Of a stretch of DNA of 64,000 nucleotides, positions 19,208-27,800 are shown piece by piece. The position numbers and the translations under genes were made by a program. The notes beneath the pieces are model-generated. The model ran no database searches, was not told the origin of the DNA, and worked only from the letters and a program-made list of their open reading frames with translations. The stretch's first letter is position 1, and each line of letters begins with the position of its first letter. The DNA lies in assembly GCA_000720535.1 (NCBI GenBank), contig JOAZ01000001.1:434001-498000 (forward strand), written 5' to 3'. The stretch is from Streptomyces halstedii (GTDB lineage Bacteria; Actinomycetota; Actinomycetes; Streptomycetales; Streptomycetaceae).

Positions 19208-19432
19208 TCAGAGCGCCCGTCTGCTGCGGGTGTTCACCTCGGCGAGCTGGGCGCTCAACAGCTCGTCCCGGCCGGCGGGCCGGACCTGTGCCGGGTCGGC
19301 GTGCCACTCGCGGCCCCCGCCGAGCGGGCGGAGCCGTAGGTGAGGGCCGTGATGACCCGTCACCAGCCCGACCCGCCCGCTCCGCTCGTCGAAGACGGCC
19401 GCCCCCGTGGCGGGGAGGTGCCGGTCCCTCAC
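19208..19432 (-). CDS. small conserved protein of unknown function (second gene of pair)
   Basis: A 74-residue basic protein. A pattern of GAAVFDERSGRVGLV, GPHLRLRPLGGGREW and ADPAQVRPA is one I recall from small Streptomyces proteins beside XRE/DUF397 regulator loci; no function is known to me. GTG 19432 overlaps the stop of the upstream small gene (GTGA), so the two are translationally coupled. Both are divergent from the frameshifted XRE regulator. No signal peptide or membrane segment. Confidence 0.65.
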   Translation of the reverse strand: MRDRHLPATGAAVFDERSGRVGLVTGHHGPHLRLRPLGGGREWHADPAQVRPAGRDELLSAQLAEVNTRSRRAL

Positions 19433-19734
19433 CTGGCGGCTCCCTTCCTGATCACGGCCGCCAGCTCCAGCGCGACGGGTGCGGAACAGACGCCGAGGTG
19501 GACGAGCGCGTACCGGGGCGGCCGTCCGCCGTCGCCCTCCTCCGCCTCGGGGTCGCCGTCCAGCCACGGGGTTCGGACATCCATGGCGGGCAGTTGGACA
19601 CCGGCTTCGGTCAGGGCGACCGCGAGGGCGTCCCGTGCTTCGAGGGCCTCCCGGACCCTGGAGGAGGCGGCTGCGGCAGGCCGGCCGGTCGAGGGGGTGA
19701 GGTCGGTGGAGGCGGGGCGTGACGGCGATGTCAT
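19429..19734 (-). CDS. small conserved protein of unknown function (first gene of pair)
   Basis: A 101-residue protein with a Ser/Pro/Ala-rich N-terminal third and a folded-looking C-terminal part (LEARDALAVALTEAGVQLPAM, RYALVHLGVCSAPVALELAAVI). ATG 19734 is preceded by GAAGGAAGAG. A longer frame to 19818 lacks a ribosome-binding site. Coupled to the next gene by a 4-bp overlap. Context suggests a helper of the XRE/DUF397 locus that lies divergent to it; the function is unknown. Confidence 0.65.
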   Translation of the reverse strand: MTSPSRPASTDLTPSTGRPAAAASSRVREALEARDALAVALTEAGVQLPAMDVRTPWLDGDPEAEEGDGGRPPRYALVHLGVCSAPVALELAAVIRKGAAR

Positions 19735-19910
19735 GGGCGCTCTTCCTTCGGTTGCTTTCCCGGATTTCCCCGGGCCGGACACGGCGGCGTGAACTACGCT
19801 GCGTGAAGGGGCTGTCACGAGAATGACCCAGGCCGGGACCCCGACACACCGAGGGCGAGGTGTGCTTCCCCGGTGGTCAGGCCAACTTCCACACGTTCCA
19901 CGGAGGGTCG

Positions 19911-20752
19911 ATGCCGACGAGGCGGGCGGTCACGGGCCGCAGCAGGGAACCCCGTGCCCGGTTCGCGGAGGAGCTGCGTCTTCTGCGTACCGCGCGCGGT
20001 GACAGTCTGCGACAGCTCGGCGAACGGCTGGGCTGGGACTGGTCGTTGTTCGGCAAGATGGAGAAGGGCGAGACGATCGGCGGCCCGGAGGTCGTGCAGG
20101 CGCTCGATCAGCACTACGGGACGCCGGGGCTGCTGCTGGCGTTGTGGGAGCTGGCGGTCAGCGACCAGAGCCAGTTCAAGGAGCGCTACCGGCGGTACAT
20201 GGCGCTGGAGGCGGAGGCGGTAAGCCTGTGGCACTTCGCGGTGAGCGTGCTGCCGGGGCTGTTGCAGACGCCGGGGTATGCGCGTGAGGTGCTGGCGGCT
20301 GGCGGCCTCAAGGAACCGGAGCTGACTCAGCAGGTCGAAGCGAGGATGGGGCGGAGGGAGCTGTTGGAGGGCCAGAGCCCACCGCAGTTCCGCACCATTC
20401 TCTCGGAGGCGGTGCTGCGGACCACCCTCCGCGACCCGGCCAGTGGCGGCAGCAGTTGGAGTACCTGCGGGATACGGGGGAGCGGGACGGGATGACCGTC
20501 CAGGTGTCGCGGTTCAGCGCGGGGCTGCACGGCCTCACCAACGCTGACGTGATGTTTCTTCGCCTGGCCGAGGGGCGTACCGTGGCCTACACAGAGAACG
20601 GGTACCGGGGCGAACTCATCGAGGAATCCGCCCCCGTTGAGCGGCTGCAACGTGCATATGATTCGGTGCGCGACCTGGCCTTGTCCCCTGCCGAGTCGCG
20701 CAAGTTCATTCTGCGCCTTCTGGAGGAAGTGCCGTGCGATCCATCGACCTGA
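19911..20752 (+). pseudogene. frameshifted XRE regulator with DUF5753 domain (WhiJ-like)
   Basis: ATG 19911 (after GGAGGG) begins a typical XRE protein: helix-turn-helix about residues 20-60 (ELRLLRTARGDSLRQLGERLGWDWSLFGKMEKGE), then a DUF5753-like domain (VLPGLLQTPGYAREVL, QFRTILSEAVLRTTLRDPA). At about 20441-20444 the frame shifts: the continuation WRQQLEYLRDTG...YTENGYRGELIEES...SPAESRKFI is in another frame and runs to 20752. One base seems to be missing just after the codons for RDPA. Read as written, frame one ends early at 20495. The 3' end overlaps the first DUF397 gene by 19 bp, normal for these loci. Either a recent null allele or a sequencing error. Confidence 0.85.
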
Positions 20753-20943
20753 CCGCCGTGATCTGGCGCGCAAGCAGCTACAGCAATCAGGACGGCGGTC
20801 AATGTGTCGAAGTCTGTGACGACTTCGACGCAGTCGTTCCCGTGCGGGACAGCAAGGTCCCCGACGGTCCCGCGTTGGTTGTTGAGGCGGGTGGTTGGTC
20901 GTCGTTCGTGAGCGCGGTGAAGAGTGGAGCGCTGCGCGCCTGA
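20734..20943 (+). CDS. DUF397 protein, copy 1
   Basis: A 69-residue DUF397 protein: WRASSYSNQDGGQCVEVCDDF at the start of the fold, VPVRDSKVPDGPAL in the middle and GGWSSFVSAVKSG at the end. DUF397 proteins are small acidic partners of WhiJ/BldB-type XRE regulators in streptomycete development and antibiotic control. GTG 20734 overlaps the end of the frameshifted regulator, the usual regulator-partner arrangement. Together with copy 2 it is one unit of a tandem duplication. Confidence 0.88.
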   Translation: MRSIDLTAVIWRASSYSNQDGGQCVEVCDDFDAVVPVRDSKVPDGPALVVEAGGWSSFVSAVKSGALRA

Positions 20944-21012
20944 CGCGTTTGCGTTGGGCTGAACGTCCGGTCTCCGAGGGAAGTCGTCCTGTGAGTGCGG
21001 GGAGGAAGCGCT

Positions 21013-21231
21013 GTGCGATCCACCGACCTGACCACCGCCACGACCTGGCGTAAGAGCAGCTACAGCAACTCGGACGGCGGTGCGTGCGTCGAGGTCTGCG
21101 ACGACTTCCGGGCGGTGGCAGTCGTTCCCGTGCGGGACAGCAAGGAGCCGCACGGTCCTGCCCTCGTCTTCGCGGCCGGCGGCTGGTCGTCGTTCGTGAG
21201 CGGGGTGAAGAGCGGAACACTGGGTGCTTGA
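21013..21231 (+). CDS. DUF397 protein, copy 2
   Basis: A 72-residue DUF397 protein (TWRKSSYSNSDGGACVEVCDDF, VPVRDSKEPHGPAL, GGWSSFVSGVKSG). GTG 21013 follows GGAGGAAG; an upstream in-frame GTG at 20995 would be before the ribosome-binding site. It is nearly identical to copy 4 (21576-21794) including its upstream leader, and differs from copies 1 and 3 by a DDFRAVAVVPV insertion of two residues. Confidence 0.88.
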   Translation: MRSTDLTTATTWRKSSYSNSDGGACVEVCDDFRAVAVVPVRDSKEPHGPALVFAAGGWSSFVSGVKSGTLGA

Positions 21232-21296
21232 CCCGTCTGCGTTGAGATTTTCGATCGGTCCCAAGGAATATCCTGCGAGTACGTGGAGGAATTGTG

Positions 21297-21506
21297 ATGC
21301 GATCGCTCGACCTAAGCGCCACGACTTGGCGTAAGAGCAGCTACAGCAATCAGGACGGCGGTGCGTGTGTCGAGGTCTGTGACGACTTCGTCGCAGTCGT
21401 CCCCGTGCGGGACAGCAAGGTCCCTGAAGGTCCCGCGCTGGTGGTCGGGGCGGGTGGTTGGTCGTCGTTCGTGAGCGCCGTGAAAAGCGGAACGCTGCGC
21501 GCCTGA
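21297..21506 (+). CDS. DUF397 protein, copy 3
   Basis: A 69-residue DUF397 protein, close to copy 1 (TWRKSSYSNQDGGACVEVCDDF, VPVRDSKVPEGPAL, GGWSSFVSAVKSGTLRA). ATG 21297 has GGAGGA six bases before it; the GTG one codon upstream is too close. It follows copy 2 by 65 bp and is presumably co-transcribed. Confidence 0.88.
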   Translation: MRSLDLSATTWRKSSYSNQDGGACVEVCDDFVAVVPVRDSKVPEGPALVVGAGGWSSFVSAVKSGTLRA

Positions 21507-21575
21507 CGCGTCTGCGTTGGGCTGAACGTCCGGTCTCCGAGGGAAGTCGTCCTGCGAGTGCGGGGAGGAAGCACT

Positions 21576-21794
21576 GTGCGATCCACCGACCTGACCACCG
21601 CCACGACCTGGCGTAAGAGCAGCTACAGCAACCCGGACGGCGGCGCGTGCGTCGAGGTCTGCGACGACTTCCGGGCGACGGCAGTCGTTCCCGTGCGGGA
21701 CAGCAAGGAGCCGCACGGTCCTGCCCTCGTCTTCGCGGCCGGCGGCTGGTCGTCGTTCGTGAGCGGGGTGAAGTCCGGCGTCCTGTGCGTCTGA
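21576..21794 (+). CDS. DUF397 protein, copy 4
   Basis: A 72-residue DUF397 protein nearly identical to copy 2; differences are single residues (SNPDGG for SNSDGG, RATAVV for RAVAVV) and the last residues SGVLCV. GTG 21576 follows the same GGGGAGGAAG leader as copy 2. Last gene before the convergent end of the giant T7SS-linked gene, 57 bp away. Confidence 0.88.
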   Translation: MRSTDLTTATTWRKSSYSNPDGGACVEVCDDFRATAVVPVRDSKEPHGPALVFAAGGWSSFVSGVKSGVLCV

Positions 21795-21851
21795 CGACGC
21801 CTCCGTCGTAGGGCCCGCTCCCCGATACAGGCCGGGGGGCCGGACTCGCCG

Positions 21852-24800
21852 TCAGCCCAGTACCCCTTCGGAGATCTTCCGGAGTTCGGCCACCACCGCC
21901 GCCAGCCCGGGGTAGCCGGTCCGGTCCCAGGGAAGGGCGGCCTCCAGGTCCCGGTGGAAGTCGCGGGCCGACTCGGCGTACGGCAGGTTCTTGGCGAGGA
22001 GGGTGTCCCGGTCGCCGATCTTGAACGGGTAGTCGTCCAGGATCTCCTTGTTCCGGTTCTTCAGTCTTCCGAGCAGAGCGCGTACCTCTCTGCTGTTCGC
22101 CAGCGTGCCGGACTCCTCGAACGCCCGGGTGAAGTCCAGCTTCTCGAAGCCCTCCCGGATCGTCCTGCGCGCCTCCATGAGTTCGCGGTGGGTCGCGCCG
22201 AGACCGATCGCCGCCGACCGGCGCTCGCCACGGAACGTCGCCGGCTCGTCGGTGAGGCTGTAGTCCACCGGCACCGTCGTGGGGTTGCTCCGGAGGAACT
22301 CCTCGAACCCGCTGTGGATCTCCTCGGCGATCCGTGCCTGGCTGGCCCAGGGCAGGACGAGGTCCCACACGAAGCGGTCGGCCGCACGCCGGTACTCGGG
22401 GCGCCCCTGGTTCGCCTGGTCCTTCAGGTGCTGCGGGGCGTGCTTCCAGAAGAACTCCTTCACGAAGGACTTCGGCACGACCCTGTCGCTCTTCTCCAGC
22501 AGCGTCGTGGTGTTGGTGTGCGCCGACGCGATCCTGCGCAGCACCGAGGTCTTCTCCGCGTACTTGGAGTGGCTGAGGAACTCCCCGTTGTCGTCGGTGA
22601 AGACGGGGAATCCGGGGATGTCCTCGGTGGGGATGCCCAGCTTCTCGCGCAGTTCACCGGCGCCGCGGACCTCGCCCCAGGACGCGGGGGCGCCCTCGGT
22701 GTCGCCGTAGGTGTACGTGCGCAGCGATCCGGGCAGGGCGAACTGCCGCAGCGCCTCCAGCGATTCGGGCTCCCTGATGCCGAACTGGTTGGCGGCGAAG
22801 TGCTTGTCCACGTTCAGGTCCTCGGTGTGGTCACCGCCGGAGTTGTGCTCCGTCACCGCCGAGCGGGAGATGTCGTTGAGGACGTGCAGCGGCACCAGGA
22901 ACGACCGGATCAGGGGGAGAGGCGCCCCGCCGTGCTTCGCGTACTTGTCCATCCACTTGAGCTGGCGCAGCGACTGGCCGACGCTGATCCACAGCACCCG
23001 CTCGCCGGTGCCCGCGTCCCCGGTGTGGATCTGGATGAGGCCGTGGTCGTCCTGCCCCACGTCCTTGTTCCTGGGCGGTGACTCGTGGAGGGCGTCGGCG
23101 TAGACGGTCGAGAAGACCGGCGCGTACGGTTCGCCTTCCACGATCACGACGCCGGGGATGTCGCGGTTGATGTATCCGTTGCCGACGGCGCCGCTCACAT
23201 AGCTGGCGGACACGTACCGCGCGCCGGGGACGGCGAATGCCGGACGGGCGTGGTCGTAGGTGTCGAGTGCGGCGTGGGCGGCGTTCACCGACTCGTCCGG
23301 GTAGTGGTTCGGAAGCCCGTCGATCAGCGCCCTCGCCTTCCGCACCCTCCGCGTACGCGTCTGGGGGTCGGTGCCGGACACGTAGGCCTCCAGCGGCGCG
23401 GAGAAGTCCGCCGCGACCGCGTCCGGCCGGAAGGCGGCCGACGTCAGTTCGTGCTCGAAGGTCTCGAACGCCGTCTTCTCCGGGTCCTCCTCGCCCCGGC
23501 GCGGGGCCCGTGGCGCCACCGACTCCGGCTGGTCCCGCGTCCCGGCTGCCTGGTCGTCGGGCCGGGGCAGCGACACCGGATCGACCCAGACCGTGCGCCG
23601 GGTGACCGGGGGCGCGGCGGCACGAGCCGTGCGCAGGCCGCCGTCCCGGTCCGGGTCCGGGCTGTCCCGCTCGGCGTCGTTCCGCTCCACGGGGCCGGTG
23701 TGGGCGTCCAGTTCGCCGATGACGGCGGACAGCAGATGCAGATGGCGGCTCCGCAGTCCGGCCGGGGCCAGGGACGGGTCCGGGGGCGCCTGGTCGTACG
23801 CGCCGAGGAGGCTGCCGGTGACCTGCGGACGTTGCGGCGCGCTGTCGTCGCGGTACTCGTCGCGCAGGCCCAACTGGTGGGCGAATTCGTGGGCCAGGTC
23901 GGTCGCGGAGGCGTCCGTCCACCAGGCGGACTGCGTCATCTCCCGGTCCCGCCCGACGAGTTCGACGGTCAGGTGGGCGTCCTCGGTCCGCCGGACCGGC
24001 TCGACGGTGACGTGCAGCCGGTCGCCGTTCGGCAGGTGGTGCCCGGGTGTGTTGAAGTGCGCGGCCACGCCCGCGTTCAGCCGCTCCAGCACGGCGGCGG
24101 CCTGGTCGGCGGGCCCGTTCACAGCGATCCGCACGGTCAGATCGGTGATCCGCTCCCCGCCGTACGTGAACCGTCTCGCGTCGAAGCCCGAGTTGACCAC
24201 GTAACGGGGCCGGGTGTCGCGGCGGGCCGGGGGCGGCAGCGGGTGGTACTCCGGATTGGCCCGGTAAGGGCCGAACGGCCGGCCGTCCAGCATCCGTTGG
24301 GCGCCCCGGATGAAGCGCGGAGCCACCCCGCCGGGGAAGAGCACCTCGCGCCGGCCGGGGTGGGGCGAGGCCATCCCGAGCGTCCCGTTCACATCGATGC
24401 CGCCCGGCAGATCCAGGTCGTAACGCCAGCGGTAACGGGCGTCGAGCGCGGCGGCGTCCTCCGGCGTGCGGCGGATCGACTTGGCGACGTACTCCGCGTC
24501 GCGGCCGGCGCTGACGTAACCGCTGCCCTGGCCCGTGCCGTTGTGGACGTGGTCCAGCACGTGCGCCAGGCCGGCCCCCTTGGCGCGCAGCCCGTTCAGG
24601 AACACCTCCTGCGGGCCCAGAGACGCGAACCGGTACAAGGGCGCGGTGTCGGTCCGCCAGCGCATCGGATGCGGCAACTCGTCCAGGGACGGCGTGGACT
24701 GGGCGGCGGTGCGGTGAGGCGGCACCGGCGGTACGGGGGCGGTCGTGGTGTCGTCCCGGGGCGGCAGGGCGAGCGACTCCGCGTCGGCGGGTGCGCTGTC

Positions 24801-27800
24801 CGGAGCGGGCCGGAAGGGGGACGAGCCGATCAGGCCGTGCGTCGGGTGGTACCAGTCCCAGGCCGGCCCCCGGTCGTACGGGTGTCCGGAGACATCGGTG
24901 CCCCGGCCCGCCGTGGACCCTTCCGCCCGGAACACGCCGCGCAGGCCCAACGCCTTGTTCTCGGCCGCGAGTTCGGTGAGGTTCGGGTCGCCGTCGAGGT
25001 GCCCCCACACCGTCCAGCCGTCGCCTTCGCGCACCACGCGGGACGCACCGGAGGTCAGCGCCTCCCACTCACGGTCGTACGGCCACGGGGAGGTGTCCGT
25101 GGACGTGGCGCCCACGGGGACGGGCGGCGCCGGGGAGGTGGTCGCACCGGACATGGTGCTCAGCTCCAGGGCGTCCTCCATGCCCGGAAGGTCGCCGCCG
25201 GTCGGCGACGGAGGCGTCAGGGGCGCCGGGGGCGGCGGCGTGACCAGGGGCGTCGCGAGCGGCAGGACGCTCGGGGGCGTCAGGGGCGCGGGAGCCGGTG
25301 CCGGTGCCGGGGAAGCGGGTGCCGGAGGCGTCGGGGTGGTGGGAGGAGGCGTCGTGGGCGCCGGGGTGTGCGGCAGCAGCGGGACGAAGTCTCCTCCACG
25401 CCGGCGCAGGACCACATGGGCGTCGATGGCGGGGGCACCCTCCCGCGTGCCCCCCGGGAAGGTGTGCGCGGTGCCGTTCTCCTCGACCAGGGTCACCGTG
25501 ACGCCGGACGTCCGGGCCGCCCACTCGGCCATCGCCCGGTCGGCGTGGGTGCCCCAGTCCGCCCGGCCGATGTGGGCGCGCAGCAGCCGGTCCCGCTCCA
25601 TGTCGCTGGGGGTGAGCTGTCCCCGGCGTGTTTGTATCGGCGGCGGCCGGAACAGCCCGTCGCGCTCCGTGGGAGCCCCCGGCATCCCGTACAGCCGCAT
25701 CAGCCGGCCGGGCGGGGACCCCGCGTAGGCGCGCAGCCGCCCCGCGTGACGGGCAATCAGGTTGGGCTGCCGCGACGCCGTGGTCAGCGCCTCGGACAGG
25801 GCGCCGAAGAAGGCGTTGCCCCGGCCGGTGGGCGTGCCCTGGGTGTACGTGGCGCCGTCCGGCGCCGTGAGGACGCCGTCGTGGCCGAGCCGGTAGCGGG
25901 GCTTCGAGGGGCCGGTGCCCGTGGTCGGCGGCGCCCACGGCAGGGTGCCGGGGCTCGGGTGGACCGGCGTGGCGGGGGTCTGCGCGGTCTTCGGCGACCC
26001 CTCCGTCGCGGGCGGCGGTGCGGGGGCGGGATAAGGGGCGGGCGTTCCCTCGGGCAGCGCCACATGGAAGTGCTTGTCGGCGACGAACAGGGTCAGTTCC
26101 GGGCCGAGCGTGTCCCCGGCGGTCACCGGATCGACCCCGGGCGGCAGGAACCGCTGATGGACGCCGTCCGACGTGACCACCGTGACCGGCAGCCGCAGCA
26201 CCCGGGCGGCGAGGGCGGGCAGCAGGTCGGCCGCGCCGTGGTCCCAGGCCGCCGGACCGGAGGCGAACGTGCGTGACAGCGCCTCGGCGGCGAGCCGCAG
26301 CCGTTCGCCCTCGTCCAGCCACCGGGACTGCGGCACGGTCCCCAGCGTCTCGAACTCGTCGCGGTGCGGGGCGTCCAGCGCCACCTCCGCGGCGGTCAGC
26401 TCGTCCTTCGTGAAGGTGTCCGAGGTCTCCGGCGCCAGAGCGGCCAGCAGATCCTCGTTGCCGCGCTGCCCGAGCGCCTCCACGAGCCGGGAGCGGACCG
26501 CCTCGACGGTGTCGGGATGACCGGGCGCGGCCACCGGAGTCGTGTTGTCCGGGGTGGTACCGAGCAGCGGGGGCAGCCGGTCGTGGTGGGCGGCGGCGGT
26601 GATCAGCGCGTGGAAGAACGACGCCCCGTCGTGCGGCACGGCGTGCACCTCCAGCACCGGTCCGCCGCCCGGCGCGGTCAGTGTGCGGAGGCCGGATTCC
26701 GTCGCCTCCGACACGGTGTACCGGGGCGGTGTCTCGGTGCGCCACTCCGGCTTCGTGTACGTGGACGCGTCGTCCGGGGTGGGCGACGCCGTGTCCTCGA
26801 CGGTGGCCTTGTCGGCGGTCTTGCCGGCGGTCTTGCCGGTGGTTTTGTCCGTGGCCGTCTCGGTGGCCGTCTCCGTGGCGGGAGCCGGGGCCGGGGTCGC
26901 GGGATCCTGCCCGTAGTGACGTGCGGTGACGCGCTCCGCCGCCGCGTGCAGGCGCCGGGTCTGCTCGGCCGCCTCGACGGTGCGCGCCTCCCACAGCAGC
27001 GCCTCCTCGCGGGCGGCCCGCCAGTCGGTGACGGCACGGGACACCTCGGCCGGTACCGGCGCCTTCGGCGTCGTGCCCGCGATCTCGGGGGAGGTGGTCC
27101 CCGTGGGCGCGGCGGCCTCCGCGAGGGCACCGGTGCGTTCCGCCTCGGTCATGTCGAGCCACGCCGTACGGGCACGGGCCCGCGCGTCGTAGTAGCGCTT
27201 CTCGGCCTCGGTCATGTCCGCCTGGGACTCTGCCATGCGGTCCCAGGCCGTCCGCGACTCTTCCGGGAAGGTCTTCGTGTCGAGGAGGCCGAGGTCGTGC
27301 GCGATGTCCTCCCGCACCCACACCAGTGTGGTGGTCTCCGCCTCGGTGGCGCGCGGGCCCCGCCGGGCGTGGCCGAGCGCCCGGAACGCCCGGCCGTCGG
27401 TGAGGTGGTGGTCCGCCTCCACGACGGACAGCCAGCGCACCGGCAGCGCGAACAGCATGCTGCGCTGGGTGCTCACCTTGAGGTGCGTGCCGAGATGGGC
27501 CTCCGTGGCGCCCTTGAGGCGCGCGCTGTCGGTCGTGCTCGCGAGCGGGGCCGAGACGCCCGGGGTGATCACCCCGGCCCCGTCGGTACCGGCCATCGGC
27601 GCCGTGCCGGTGACGCCCTCGACGGTGCTGGAGAGGCCCGCGTCATGGCTGTCGGACTCCTTGTTGCGGACGGCGCCCTCCATCCGCGGCTTGTTCTCCA
27701 CCGCGAGCAGCCGCGCGCCGCGCCGGTCCAGCTTGGCGTACAGCCGGGCGTCGGCGGTGTGGGACTGGCCGAGCAGCCGGGCCGAGGAGAGCGGCGGGAG

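Larger units (their letters stand above)
20734..21794 (+). repeat. tandem duplication of a two-gene DUF397 unit, period 563 bp
   Basis: Copies 2 and 4 start exactly 563 bp apart (21013, 21576), as do copies 1 and 3 (20734, 21297). The intergenic leader after copies 1 and 3 (from GACGCGT to the next GTG, about 70 bp) is almost base-for-base identical, so the pair was duplicated as a block. Confidence 0.85.

Noticed and set aside
20430-20460. Programmed frameshift in the XRE/DUF5753 gene
   Set aside because: No slippery heptamer or downstream structure seen at the junction; a plain one-base loss is simpler.
20734-21794. DUF397 proteins as immunity proteins for the giant toxin-like gene
   Set aside because: They are on the opposite strand, overlap an XRE regulator gene in the standard way, and DUF397 has a known link to such regulators.
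23085-26276. 1,063-codon plus-strand frame inside the giant gene (and others like it at 26364-28376, 29919-32696, 32718-36158)
   Set aside because: Complementary strand of a protein with several enzyme motifs; the shadow frames are Arg/Gly-rich and lack ribosome-binding sites.
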